The translations under genes were made by a program, and so were the position numbers. The notes under the pieces are model-generated. The model was not told where the DNA came from, searched no databases, and saw only the letters and a list, made by a program, of their open reading frames with translations. A stretch of DNA of 64,000 nucleotides, taken from positions 333,048,409 to 333,112,408 of the forward strand of contig CM022299.1 in NCBI GenBank assembly GCA_011799875.1, in the 5' to 3' direction. The stretch is from Thinopyrum elongatum (Eukaryota > Streptophyta > Magnoliopsida > Poales > Poaceae). This document shows positions 1 through 14,176 of this stretch, one piece after another (the stretch's first letter is position 1; each line of letters starts with the position of its first letter).

Positions 1-3000
1 CGTTTGTCGAGTGCTCATTAAGAAAGTTTCTGTACAAGTTTCTGAACAAACTCGTTAAGAAAGTTCTCCAAAGTTCCTATGGAAACAATCCTTTGAAGCA
101 TCTGGTCGTCACAATGTGTTTACAACTTGTGGAGGGAAAATGGACTCCGTATGAGTCTGATATCCATGTTTCAGTTAACACGGCGCAATTTGATTCCGAA
201 CTACAGTTACAGACTGGTTCTTGTGTAGTTGCATTCATTTTTTTCATTCTACTTTACTAAACATTCTACATATGAGATCCAATTACTTCTAGGAAATGCA
301 AGAGACCTTAGTTATGATGATGCACTAGGTCCATAGCTTTCTTGTGTATGTTTCATAGCGTTTGTCGAGTGCTCATTAAGAAAGTTTCTGTATAATTTCT
401 GAACGAACTCCTTAAGAAAAGTTCTCAAAAGTTTGCTGTGAAAGAATCCTTTGAAGCATCTGGTCATGAAAAACATTTGATTACTAGGGACTCCATATGA
501 GTCAAAGATCCATTTTTCAGTAAACACTATGCAAAACTGATTCCGAATGACAGTTACAGACTAGTTCTTGTATAGTTTCGATTTCTTTTTTTCCATTCTA
601 CTTCACGAAAAATCTCCATATGAGATCCAATTACTTCTAGGAAATCAAGAGACGTTAGTTATATGATACACTAGGTCCACAGCTGGGACTTTGTGTATGT
701 TCTGAAAGGCGTTTTCGATGCTCATTAGATGTTTAACAATTTTCTGTACAAGTTTAACGAACTCCTTAAAAAATTTCTCCAAAAGTTCCCTATGAAAGAA
801 TCCTTTGAAGCATCTGGTCGTCACAAACGTTTTGACTACTTGTGGAGCAAAACGGACTTCGTATGAGTCAGATATCCATGTTTCAGTTAACACTGCGCCA
901 AACTGATTCTGAACGACAGTTAGACTAGTTCATGTGTAGTTGCATTCGATTTTTTCCATTCTACTTCACTAAACATCTCCATATAAGATCCAATTACTTC
1001 TAGGGAAATGCAAGAGACCTTAGTTATGATGATGCACTAGTCCACAGCTGGTTCTTTGTGTATGTTCTCAAAAGGCGTTTGTCGAGTGCTCATTAAGAAT
1101 GTTTCTTAACAATTTCTGAATGAACTCCTTAAGAAGAGTGCTCCAAAAGTTCCCTATGAAAGACCCTTCGAAGCATCTGGTCGTCACAAATGTTTTGATA
1201 CTTGTGAGCAAAATGGACTTGTATGAGTCAGATATCCATGTTTCAGTGAACACTGCGCAAACTGATTCCGAACGACAGTTCCAGACTAGTTCTTGTGTAG
1301 TTGCATTCGATTTTTTCCATTCTGCTTCACTAAACATCTCCATATGGAGATCCAATTACTCTAGAAATGCAAGAGACCTTGTTTGATGATGCACTAGGTC
1401 CATAGCTGGTTCTTCGTGTATGTTCTCCAAAGGCGTTTGTCGAGTGCTCATTAAGAAAGTTTCTGTATACTTTGAACGAACTCCTTAAGAAAAGTTCTCC
1501 AAAGTTCGCTATGAAAGAATCCTTTGAAGCATCTAGTGTGTCACAAATGTTTTGACTACTAGGGACTCCGTATGAGTGAGATATCCATGTTTCAGTTAAC
1601 ACTGCGCAAAACTGATTCCGAACGACAGTTACAGACTAGTTCTTCTGTAGTTCATTCGATTTTTTCCATTCTACTTCACTAAACATCTCCATATGGATCC
1701 AATACTTCAAGAAATACAAGAGACCTTAGTTATGATGAGCCACAAGGTCCACGCTGGACTTGTGTATGTTCTCGAAAGGCGTTTGTCGAGTGCTCATTAA
1801 GAAAGTTTTTGTAAAAGTTCCCTATGAAGAATCCTTGAATCATCCGGTGGTCACAAACATTTTGATTACTTGTGGATCAAAACGTACTCATATGAGTCAG
1901 ATATCCATGTTTCAGTTAACACTGAGCAAACTGATTCCGACGACAGTTACACACTATTCTTGTGTAGTTGCATTCGATTTTTCCATTCTACTTCACAAAC
2001 ATCCATATGAGATCCAATTAGTTATAGAGAATGCAAGAGACCTTAGTTAGATGATGCATAGGTCCATAGCTGGCACTTTTGTATGTTCTCAAAGGCGTTT
2101 GTCGAGTGCTCATGAGAAAGTTTTTGTACAAGTTTCTGAACGAACTCCTTAAGAAAATTTCTCCAAGTTCCTATGAAGAATAATTTGAAGCACTGGTCGT
2201 CACAAACATTTTGATACTTGTGGAGCAAAAACGCACTTCGGATGAGTCAGATATCCATGTTTCAGTTAACATGCGCAAACTGATTCCGAACGACAGTTAC
2301 AGACTAGTTCTTGTGTAGTTTCATTCGATTTTTTCATTCTACTTCACTAAACATCTCCATATAGATCCAATTACTTTAGGGAAATGCAAACCTTAGTTAT
2401 GATGATGACAATGTCCATAGCTGGTTCTTTTGTATGTTTCTCCGAAGGTGATGTCGAGTGCTCATTAAGAAAGATTCGTATACTTTTCTGAACGACCTTC
2501 TTAAGAAAAGTTCTCCAAAAGTTTGCATCAAGAATCCTTGAAGCATCAGGTCTCACAATGTTTGACTACTAGGGACTTCATATGAGTCAATATCGATCCA
2601 TGTTTCAGTTAACACTTCGCAAAACTGATTCGAACGACAGTTACAGACTAGTTCTTGTGTAGTTGCATTCGATTTTTTCCATTCTACTTCACTAAACATC
2701 TCCATATGGATCCATTACTTCTAGGGAAATGCAGACAGCTTAGTTTTATGATGATACACTAGGTCCACAACTGGACTTTGTGTATTTCTCGAAAGGCAGT
2801 TTGTCGATGTTCATTAAGAAAGTTTTTGTACAAGTTTCTAAAAGAACTCCTTAAAAAAGTTTCCAAAAGTTCCCTATGAAAGATATTTTGAAGCATCTGG
2901 TCGTCACAAAATTTTGACTACTTGTGGAGAAAAACGACTCCGATGAGTCAGATATCATGTTTAAGTTAATACATCTGCGCCAAACTGATTCCGAACGACA

Positions 3001-6000
3001 GTTACAACTAGTTTCTGTGTAGTTGCATTCGATTTTACCATTCTACTTCAATAAACATCTCCATATGAGATCCAATTACTTCTAGGAAAATCAGAGACCT
3101 TAGTTATGATGATGCACTAGGTCCACAGCTGGTTCTTTGTGTATGTTCTCCAAAGGCTTTTGTCGAGTGCTCATTAGGAAAGTTTCTGTACAATTTTTTG
3201 AACGAACTCCTAAGAAAAGTTCTCCAAAAGTTCCATATAAGAATCCTTTGAAGCATCGGTCCTCACAAATGTTTTGACTACTTGCACAAAATGGACGTCG
3301 GTATAAGTCAATTCCATGTTTCAGTTAACACTGCCGCCAAACTGATTCCGAACGACAGTTACAGACTAGTTCTGTGTAGTTGCATTCGATTTTTTCCATA
3401 TACTTCACTAAACATCTCCATATGAGATCCAATTACTTCTGGTAAATGCAAGAGACCTTAGTTATGATGATGCACTAGGTCACACACTGGGATTGTGTTG
3501 TTCTCGAAAGGTGTTTGTCAAGTGCTCATTGAAAGTTTCTGTACAAGTTTCTGAATGAAATCCTGAAGAATTCTCCAAAAGTTCCCTATGAAAGAACCTT
3601 GAAGCATCTGGTCGTCACAAATGTTTTGACTACTTGTGAGCAAAAAGGACTCGTATGAGTCGATATCCATGTTTCAGGTAACTACGCAAAACCGATTCCA
3701 AACGACAGTTAAGACTAGTTCTAGTTTAGTTCCATTCGATTTTTTCCATTCTACTTCACTAAACATCTCCATATGAGATCAATTACTTCTAATGAAATGC
3801 AAGAGACCTTAGTTATGATGATGCACTAGGTCCACAGCTGGTTCTTTGTGTATGTTCTCCAAAGGCGTTTGTCGAGTGCTCATAAGAAGTTTCTTACAAT
3901 TTTTGAACGAACTCCTTAAGAAAAGTTCTCCAAGTTCGCTATGAAAGAATCCTTTTGAAGCATCGTTGTCACAAATGTTTGTGACTACTAGGGACTCCGT
4001 ATGAGTGAGATATCCATGTTTCAGTTAACACTGCGCAAAACTATTCCGAACGACAGTTACAGACTAGTTCTTTGTAGTTGCATTCGATTTTTTTCCATTC
4101 TACTTCTTGAACCTCTCCATATGAGATCCAATTACTTCTAGGGAAATGCAAGAGACCTTAGTTATGATGATCCACTAGGTCCACGCTGGACTTTGTGTAT
4201 GTTCTTGAAGGCGTTGTCGAGTGCTCATTAAGAAAGTTTTTGTATAAGTTTCTGAACAAACTGCTTAAGAAAAGTTCTCCAAAGTTCCCTATGAAAGAAT
4301 CCTTTGAATCATCCGTGGTCACAACATTTTGATTACTTGTGGCAAAACGGACTCCGTATGAGTCGATATACATGTTTCATTAACACTGCGCAAAACGATT
4401 CCGAACGACAGTTACAGACTAGTTCGTGTAGTTGCATTCAATTTTTCCATTCTACTTCACTAAACATCTCCATATGAGATCCAATTACTTATAAATTCAA
4501 GAGACCTTGTTGTGATGATCACTAGGTCCACAGCTGGGACTTTGTGTATGTTCTCGAAAGGCGTTTGTCGATGCTCATTAGAAAGTTTCTGTACAATTTT
4601 TGAACGAACTCCTGAAGAAAAGTTCTCCAAAAGTTCCTATGAAAGAATCCTTTGAAGAATCTGCGTTCAAAACATTTTTGACTACTTGTGGAGCAAAAAC
4701 GGACTTCGTATACTCAGATATCCATGTTTCAGTTAACACTGCGCAAAACTGATTCCGATCGACGTTTACAACTAGTTCTTGTGTAGTTGCATTTGATTTT
4801 TTCCATTCTACTTCACTAAATCTCCATATGAGATCCAATTACTTTAGGGAAATGCAAGAGACCTAGTTATAATGATGCACTAGGTCCACAGCTGGTTCTT
4901 TGTGATGTTTTCCAATGGTGTTTGTCGAGTGCTCATTATAAGTTTCTGTAATGTTTTCTGAACGAACTCCTTAAGAAAGTTCTCCAAAAGTTCCATAAAG
5001 AATCCATTAAAGCAATCTGGTCATCACAAACGGTTTGACTACTTGTGGAGGCAAAACGGACTTCGTATGAGTCATGATATCCATGTTTCAGTTATCAATA
5101 CGCAAAATTGTTTCCAACAACAGTTACAGACTAGTTCTTGTGTAGTTGCATTCGATTTTTCCATTCTACTTCACTAAACATCTGCATATGAGATCCATTA
5201 CTTCTAGGAAATGCAAAGACCTTAGTTATGATATGAACTAGGTCCACAGCAGGACTTTGTGTATGTTCTCGAAAGGCGTTTGCGAATGTTCATTAAGAAG
5301 TTTTGTACAGTTTCTAAACGAACTCCTGAAGAAAGTTCTCCAAAAGTTCTCTATGAAAGAATTTTGAAGCATCTGGTCATCACAATGTTTGACTATTGTG
5401 GAGCAAAAATGGACTTGTATGAGTGAGATATCCATGTTTAAGTTAATACTGCGCCAAACTGATTTCGACGACAGTTACAACTAGTTCTTGTGTAGTTGCA
5501 TTTTTTTACCATTCTACTTCACTAAACATCTCCATATGAGATCCAATTACTTCTAGGGAAATGCAAGAGACCTTAGTTATGATGATGCACTAGGTCCAAA
5601 GCTGGTTCTTTGTGTATGTTCTCCAAAGGCTTTGTCGAGTGCACATTAAGAAAGTTTCTGTACAATTTTTTGAACGAACTCCTTAAGAAAAGTTCTCCAA
5701 AAGTCCATATGAAAGAATCCTTTGAAGCATCTGGTCCTCACAAACGTTTTGACTACTTGTGGAGCCAAACGGACTCGGTATGAGTCAAATATCCATGTTT
5801 CAGTAACCAGCGCAAAACTGATTCCGAACGACAGTTACAGACTAGTTCTTGTGTATTCATTCGATTTTTTCCATTCTACTTCACTAAACATCTCCATATG
5901 AGATCCATTATTTCTAGGTAATGCAAGAGACCTTAGTTATGATGATGCACTAGGTCCACAATTGGAATTTGTGATGTTCTCAAAAGGTTTGTCAAGTGCC

Positions 6001-7553
6001 TCATTAAGAAAGTTTCTGTACAAGTTTCAGAGAATCCTTAAGAAAGTATCAAAAGTTCCCTATGAAAGAATCCTTTGAAGCATCTGGTCGTCACAAATGT
6101 TTTGACTACTTGTGAGCAAAAACGGACTTCGTATGAGTCGATATCCATGTTTCAGTTAACACTACGCAAAAACAATTCCGAACGACAGTTACAACTAGTT
6201 CTTGTTAGTTGCCATTCGATTTTTTCAATTCTACTTCACTAAACATCCCCATATGAGATCCAATTACTTCTAATGAAATGCAAGAGACCTTAGTTATGAT
6301 GATGCACTAGGTCCACAGCTGGTTTTGGTGTATGTTCTCCAGAGCGTTTGTCGAGTGCTCATTAAGAAAGTTTCTGTACAATTTTTTGGAACTCCTAAGA
6401 AAAGTTCTCCAAAAGTTCCCTATGAAAGAATCCTTGGAAGCATCAGGTCGTCACAAACTTGTGACTACTGTGGAGCAAAAAGACTCCGTATGAGTCTGAT
6501 ATCCATGTTTCAGTTAACACTGCCAACTGATTCTGAACAACAGTTACAGACTGTTCTTGTTGTAGTGCATTCGATTTTTTCATTCTACTTACTAAACATC
6601 TCCATTATGAGATCCAATTACTTCTAGGGAAATGCAGGGACCTTAGTTATGATGATGCACTAGGTCAACAACTGGACTTTGTTATGTTCTCAAAGGCGTT
6701 TGTCGAGTGTCATTAAGAAAGTTTCTGTACAAGTTTGTAAACGAACTCCTTAAGAAAAGTTCTCCAAAAGTTCCCTATGAAAGAATCCTTGAAGCATCTG
6801 GTGGTCACAAACTTTTGATTACTGTGGAGCCAAAACGGACTCCGTAGAGTCAATATCCATGTTTCAGTTAACACTGCGCAAAACTGATTCCGAACGACAG
6901 TTACAGACTAGTTTTGTGTAGTTGCATTCGATTTTTCCATTCTACTTCATAAACATCTCCATATGAGATCCAATTACTTCTAGGAAAATGCAAGAGACCT
7001 TAGTTTATGATGATCACTAGGTCCATACTGGGACTTTGTGTATGTTCTCGAAGGCGTTTGTCGAGTGCTCTTAAGAAAGTTTTCTGTACAATTTAGAATG
7101 AACTCCTTATAAATTTTCTCAAAGTTCCCTATGAAAGAATCTTTTGAAGCATCTGTCGTCACAAACGTTTGACTATTGTGGAGCAAAAAACGTACTCGTA
7201 TGATCAGATATCATGTTTCAGTTAACACTACGCAGCCAACTATTCTAACGACTGTACAGACTTTCTTTGTAGTTCATTCGATTTTTCCATTCTACTTCAC
7301 TACATCTAATATAAGATCCAATTACTTCTAGGGAAATGCAAAGACCTAGTTATGATATGCACTAGGTCCACACTGTTCTTGTGTATGTTCTCAAAGCGTT
7401 GTCGAGTGTCATTAAGAAGTTTCTTACAATTTTCTAACGAAGTCCTAAGAAAAGTTCCCAAATGTTCCTATGAAAGATTCCTTGAAGCATCAGGTCTCAC
7501 AAATGTTTTTGACTAGTGGAGCAAAATGGACTATGTATGATCAGATAATCCAT
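1..7553 (+). repeat. Copy A proximal mixed-monomer block (noisy)
   Basis: About 20 monomers of several variant types, with no strict short-period HOR. An ordered pair of variants, CCTCACAAA followed by TTTGTCAAGTG, occurs near 3,260 and 3,510 and again near 5,730 and 5,985, about 2.47 kb apart. The equivalent pair in clean copy C is 2,577 bp apart (about seven monomers), so part of the spacing was lost to small deletions. Single-base losses are frequent, for example AAGAAAGTTC for AAGAAAAGTTC. No gene or RNA is seen. Confidence 0.85.
1805..1822 (+). repeat. Internal-deletion monomer marker, copy A
   Basis: GTTTTTGTAAAAGTTCCC joins the start of the GTACAAGTTTCTGAAC segment directly to the CCAAAAGTTCCC segment, deleting about 40 bp of the monomer. 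Both breakpoints carry AAGTT, so recombination at microhomology is plausible. The same join occurs at 29,897 and 58,351, which ties the three super-repeat copies together. Confidence 0.85.
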
Positions 7554-9749
7554 GTTCTGACAACGCTAAAAAAGTTCTCAAAAGTTCCCTATGAAAGAAT
7601 CCTTTGAATCATCCGGAGTCACAACATTTTGATTACTGTGGGAGTCAAAACGGACTCGTAGTCAATATCCATGTTTCAGTTAACACTGCGGCAAAACTGA
7701 TTCGAACGACAGTTACTAGACTAGTTCTTGTGTAGTTGCATTCGATATTTTTCATTTTACTTCACTAAACATCTCCATATGAGTCCAATTAGTTCTAGGG
7801 AAATGCAAGAGACTTATTTATGATACAATAGGTCCACAAGCTGGCACTTTCTGTATGTTTCTCAAAAGGCGTTGTCGAGTGCTCATGAAGAAGTTTTTGT
7901 ACAAGTTTTATGACGAACTCCTTAAGAAAGTTCTCCAAAAGTTTCCTATAAAGAATTTGAAGCACTGGTCGTCACAAATGTTTTGATTACTTGTGGAGCA
8001 AAAACGGACTTCGCATGAGTCAGATATCCAGTTTCAGTAACACTCGCGCCAAACTGATTCCAACGACAGTTACAGACTAGTTCTTGTAGTTTCATTCAGA
8101 TTGATTTTTCATTCTACTTCACTAAACATCTCCATATAGATCCAATTACTTCTAGGAAATGCAAGAGACCTTAGTTATATGATGCATGCACTAGGTCCAC
8201 TAGCTGGTTCATTAAGAAGATTCTGTATAATTTCTGAATGAACTCTTAAAAAAAGTTCTCCAAAATTTGCTATGAAAGAATCTTTGAAGCATCAGGTCAT
8301 CACAAATTGTTTTGACTACTAGGGACTCCGTATAGTCAGATATCCATGTTTCAGTAACACTTCGCAAAACTTTCGAACGACAGTTACAGACTGTTCTTGT
8401 GTATTGCATTCGATTTTTTCCATTCTACTTCACTAAACATCTCCATATGAGATCCTTAATTCTACAGAAATGCAAGACACCTTAGTTATGATGATACACT
8501 AGGTCCACAACTGGACTTGTGTGTTCTCGAAAGGCGTTTGTCGAGTGCTCATTAGAAGTTTCTGACAACTCCTTAAGAAAAGTTCTCCAAAAGTTCCCTA
8601 TGAAAGAATCCTTGAAGCATCTGGTGGTCACAACAGTTGATACTTGTGGAGCCAAACTGACTCCGTAGAGTCAGATATCCATGTTTCAGTTAACACTGCG
8701 CCAAACTGATTCCGAACGACAGTTACAGACTAGTTCTTGTGTAGTTGCATTCGATTTGTTTCATTCTACTTCACTAAACATCTCCATATGAGATCCATTA
8801 CTTCTAGGAAATCAAGAGACCTTAGTTATGATGATGCACTAGGTCCACACTGGGACTTGTGTATTTTCCGAAAGGGCGTTTGTCGATTGCACATTAGAAA
8901 GTTTCTGTACAAGTTTCTGAACGAACTCTAAGAAAGTTCTCCAAAGTTCCTATGAAAGAATCCTTTGAAGCATCTGGTCGTCACAACATTTTGACTACTT
9001 GTGGAGCAAAAACGGACTTCGATGAGTCAATATCCTTTTTCAGTTAACACTGCAAAAACTGATTCCGATCAAGAGTTACAGACTAGTTTCTTGTGTAGTG
9101 CATTCGATTTTTATTCCATTCTACTTCACTAAACTTCATAGAGATCCAATTACTTTAGGGAAATGCAAGAGACCTTAGTTATGAATGTGCACTAGGTCCC
9201 ACAGCTGGTTCTTGTGTATGTTTTCCAAAGGAGTTTGTCGTGTGCTCATTAAGAAAGTTTCTGTACAAGTTTATGAAGAACTCCTTAAGAAAATTTTCTC
9301 CAAAAGGTTCCTATGAAAGAATTTTGAAGCATCTGGTCGTCACAAAGTTTTGACTACTTGTGGAGCAAAAACGTACTTCGTATGAGTGCAGATATCCATG
9401 TTTCAGTAACACACGCAAACTGATTCGAACGACTTACAGACTAGTTCTTATGTAGTTGCATTCGATTTTTTCCAATTCTACTCACTAACATCTAAATATA
9501 GATCCAATTACTTCTAGGGAAATGCAAGAGACCTTAGTTATGATGATGCACTAGGTCCACAGCTGGTTCTTTGTGTATGTTCTCTAAAGGCGTTTGTCGA
9601 GTGCTCATTAAGATAGTTTCTTTACAATTTTCTGACGAAGCCGTAGAAAATTCTCAAATGTTCTATGAAACTCCTTCGAAGCATTGGTCTCAAATGTTTT
9701 TGACTAGTTTGGACAAAAATGGACTATGATTGAGTCAGATATCCATGTT
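7554..9749 (+). repeat. HOR unit A1
   Basis: First cassette of the copy A HOR array. Its hybrid joint reads CATGTTCTGACAACGCTAAA, a corrupted form of the usual CTGAACAAACTGCTTAAG. Its one-to-one partner in copy B is 35,675-37,929; both have TTCATTAAGAAGATTCTG and CAAAACTTTC at matching places (near 8,212 and 36,362; near 8,360 and 36,525). Confidence 0.85.
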
Positions 9750-11971
9750 TCTTGAACAAACTGCTTAAGAAAAGTTCTCCCAAAAGTTCCCTATGAAAGA
9801 ATCCTTTGAATCATCCGGAGGTCAAACATTTTATTAACTTGTGGAGTCAAAACGGACTCCGTATGAGTCAAGATATCCATGTTTCAGTTAACACTGCGCA
9901 AAACTGATTCGAACGACAGTTACAGACTAGTTCTTGTGTAGTGACATTGTATATTTTCCATTTTACTTCACTAAACATCTCATATAGTCAATTAGTTCTA
10001 GGGAATGCAAGAGACCTTAGTTATGATGATGCACTAGGTCCACACGCTGGCACTTTCTGTAGTTTCTCAAAAGGCGTTTTGTCGAGTGCTCATGAAGAAA
10101 GTTTTTGTACAAGTTTTATGAACAACTCCTTAAGAAAAGTTCTCCAAAAAGTTCCTATGAAAGAATAATTTGAAGCATCTGGTCGTCACAAACGTTTGAT
10201 TACTTGTGGAGCAAAAACGACTTCGCATGAGTCAGATATCCATGTTTCAGTAACACGCGCCAACTGATTCCAACGACAGTTACAGACTAGTTTGTGTAGT
10301 TGTTCATTCGATTTTTTTCATTCTACTTCACTAAACATCTCCATATGAGATCCAATTACTTCTAGGGAAATGCAAGAGACCTTAGTTTATGATCATAGGC
10401 ACTAGTTCCATAAGCGGGTTCATTAAGAAAGATTCTGTATAATTTTTGAATGAACTTCTTAAAAAAGTTCTCCAAAAGTTTGCTATGAAAGATCCTTTGA
10501 AGCATCAGGTCATCACAAATGTTTTGACTACTTAGGGACTCCGTATGAGTCAGATATCCATGTTTCAGTTAACACTTCGCAAAACTGTTCCGAACGACAG
10601 TTACACAGACTGGTTCTTCTGTGTTGTACATTCGATTTTTTCCATTCTACTTCACTAAACATCTCCATATGAGATCCATTAATTCTACAATCAAGACCTT
10701 AGTTATATGATACACTAGGTCCACAACTATGACTTTGTGTATGTTCTCAAAGGCGTTTGTCGAGATGTCATTAAGAAAGTTTCTGAACACTCCTTAAAAA
10801 AGTTCTCCAAAAGTTCCTATGAAAGAATCCTTTGAAGCATCTGGTGGTCCACAACATTTTGAATCTTGTGGAGCCAAACGGACTCGTACGAGTCAGATAT
10901 CTGTTTCAGTTAAACACTGCGCAAAACTGATTCCGAACGACAGTTACAGACTAGTTCTGTGTAGTGCATCAATTTTTTCATTCTACTTCACTAACATCTC
11001 CATATGAGATCCAACTTACTTCTAGGATTCAAGAGACCTTAGTTATGATGATCACTAGGTCCACAGCTGGGACTTTGTGTATGTTCTCGAAGGGGCGTTT
11101 GTCGATTGCACATTAGAAAGTTTCTGTACAAGTTTCTGACGAACTACTGAGAAAAGTTCTCCAAAAGTTTCCTAGAAGAATCCTTTGAAGCATCTAGTCG
11201 TCACATACATTTTGAACTACTTGTGGAGCAAAAACGACTTCGTATGAGTCAGATATCCATGTTTCAGTTAACACTGCACAAACTGATTCCGATCAAAGTT
11301 ACAAACTAGTTCTTTGTGGTAGTTTGCATTCGATTTTATTTCCATTCTACTTCACTAATTCTCCAATGAGATCCAATTACTTTTAGGGAAATGCAAGAGA
11401 CCTTGTTATAATGATGCACTAGGTCCACCTGGTTCTTGTGTATGTTTCCAAAGGAGTTTGTCGTGTGCTCATTAAAGAAAGTTTTGTACAATTTATGAAA
11501 ACTCCTTAAGAAAATTTCTCCAAAGGTTCCCTATGAAAGAATCTTTGAAGCATCTGGTCGTCACAAACGTTTTGACTACTTGTGGAGCAAAACGTACTTC
11601 GTATGAGTCAGATATCCATGGTTTCAGTTAACACTAACGCCAAACTGATTCGAACGACGTTCCAGACTAGTCTTTGTGTTGCATTCGATTTTTCCATTCT
11701 ACTTACTAAACATCTCTAATAAGATCCAATTACTTTCTAGGGAAATGCACGAGATACCTTAGTTTTAGATGCACTAGTCCACAGCTGGTTCTTTGTGTAT
11801 GTTCTTAAAGGTTTTTCGGGTCATTAAGTATTTCTTTACAATTTTTTCTGAACGAAGTCCGTAAGAAAAGTGCTCCCATGTTCTTATGAAAGACTCCTTC
11901 TAAGCATCTGGTCGCACAAATGTTTTGACTTTGTGGAGCAAAATGGACTATTATGAGTCAGATATCATGTT
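9750..11971 (+). repeat. HOR unit A2
   Basis: Second cassette, joint reading ATGTTTCTTGAACAAACTGC. Its partner in B is 37,930-40,179. The pair share peculiarities seen in no other unit, such as GACATTGTAT/TACATTGTAT in place of GCATTTGATAT and the GCACTAGTTCCATA/GCACTAGTTCCATAGCGG form. Confidence 0.85.
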
Positions 11972-14176
11972 TTCTGAACGAAACTCTGTTAAGAAAAGTT
12001 CTCCAAAAGTTCCCTATGAAAGAATCCTTTGAACATCCGGATGTCACAACTTTGATACTTGTGGAGTCAAAGGACTCCGTATGAGTCGATATCCAATGTT
12101 TCGTTAACACTGCGCAAACTGATTCCGAACGACAGTTACAGACTAGTTTCTTGTGTAGCTGTGTTTGATATTTTCATTTACTTCACTAAACATCTCCATA
12201 TAGAGTTCCAATTACGTTCTAGGGAAATGCAGAGACCTTAGTTATGATGATGCAATAGGTCCACAGCTGGCACTTTTGTATGTTCTCAAAAGGCTTTGTC
12301 GAGTGCTCATGAAGAAAGTTTTTGTACAAGTTTATGAACAACTCCTTAAGAAAGTCTCCAAAAGTTTCCTATGAAAGAATCAATTTGAAGCATCTGGTCG
12401 TCACAAACGTTTTGATTACTTGTGGAGCAAAAACGGACTCGATGAGTCAGATATCCATGTTTCAGTTAACCTACTGCGCCAAACTGATTCCAACGACAGT
12501 TACAGACTAGTCTTGTGTAGTTCATTCGATTTTTTTCATTCTACTTCACTAAACATCTCCATATGAGATCCAATTACTCTAGGAAATGCAAGAGACCTTA
12601 GTTATGAATCATGCACTAGGTCCCATAGCTGGTTCATTAAGAAAGTTCTGTAAATTTTCGAATGAACTTCTTAAAAAAATTCTCCAAAGTTGCTATGAAA
12701 GAATCTTGAAGCATCAGGTCGTCACAAATGTTTTGAACTACTAAGGGACTCCGTATGAGTCAGATATCCCTGTTCAGTAACACTGCTCGCAAAACTGATT
12801 CCGAACGACAGTTAACACTAGTTCTTGTTAGTTGCATTGATTTTTTCCATTCTACTTCACTAAACATCTCCAATGAGATCCATTAATTCTACAGAAATGC
12901 AAGAGACCTTAGTTATGATGATACACTAGGTCCAACTATGACTTTGTGTATGTTCCGAAGGCGTTTGTCGAGTGCTCATTAAAGAAAGTTTTCTGACAAA
13001 CTCTTAAGAAAGTTCTCCAAAATTCCCTATGAAAGAATCCTTTGAAGCATCTGTGGTCACAAACCATTTTGAATCTTGTGGAGCCAAACTGCTCCGTACG
13101 AGTCGATATCCATGTTTCAGTTAACACTGCGCAAAACTGATTCGAACGACAGTTACAGACTATCTTTGTAGTTGCATCGATTTTTTCATTTCACTTCACT
13201 AAACATCTCCATATGAGATCCATTACTTCTAGGGAAATCAGAGACCTTAGTTATGATGATGCACTAGGTCCACAGCTGACTTTGTGTATGTTCTCGAAAG
13301 GCGTTTGTCGATTGCCCATTAAGAAAGTTTCTTACAAGTTTCTGAACGAACTACTGAAGAAAAGTTCTCCAAAAGTTTCCTATGAAAGAATCCTTTGAAG
13401 CATCTGTGTCACAAACATTTGACACTTGTGAGCAAAACTGACTTCGCTTAGTCATATATCCATGTTTCAGTTAACACGCACAAACTGATTCCGAAGAGTT
13501 ACAGACTAGTTCTTGTGTGTAGGCATTCGATTTTTCCATTCTACGTCACTAAAATCTCCATATGAGATCCAATTACTTTTAGGGAATGCAAGAGACCTAG
13601 TTATATGAGCACTAGTCCACAGCTGGTCTTTGTGTAGTTTCCAAAGGGTTTGTCGTGTGCCATTAAGAAAGTTTCTGTACAAGTTATGAATGAACTCCTT
13701 AAGAAAATTTCTCCAAAGGTTCCCTATGAAAGAATCTTTGAAGCATCTGGTCGTCACAAACGTTTTGACTACTTTGGAGCAAAAACGTACTTCGTATGAG
13801 TCAGATATCCATGTTTCAGTTAACACTACGCCAAACTGATTCTGAACGACTGTTACAGACTAGTTCTTATGTAGTTGCATTCGATTTTTTCCATTCTACT
13901 ACTCACTAAACATCTAAATATAAGATCCAATACTCTAGGGAAATGCAAGAGACCTTAGTTGATGGCACTAGGTCCACAGCTGGTTCTTTGTGTATGTTCT
14001 CTAAAGGGCGTTTGTCGAGTTGCTCATTAAGATAGTTTCTTTTACAATTTCTGAAACGAATCCGTAAGAAAAGTCTCCAAAGTTCTCTATGAAGACTCCT
14101 TCGAAGCATCTGGTCGTCACAAATGTTTTGACTAGTTGTGGAGCAAAAATGGACTATGTAGAGTCAGTATCCAGTT
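11972..14176 (+). repeat. HOR unit A3
   Basis: Third cassette; its joint has an insertion (CTGAACGAAACTCTGTTAAG). Its partner in B is 40,180-42,430. Both carry the altered GATATCCC(C)TGTT and the ACAGTTAACACTAGTTC form that lacks part of ACAGACTAG (near 12,810 and 41,030), and both read GATTGCCCATTAAG near 13,310 and 41,550. Confidence 0.85.
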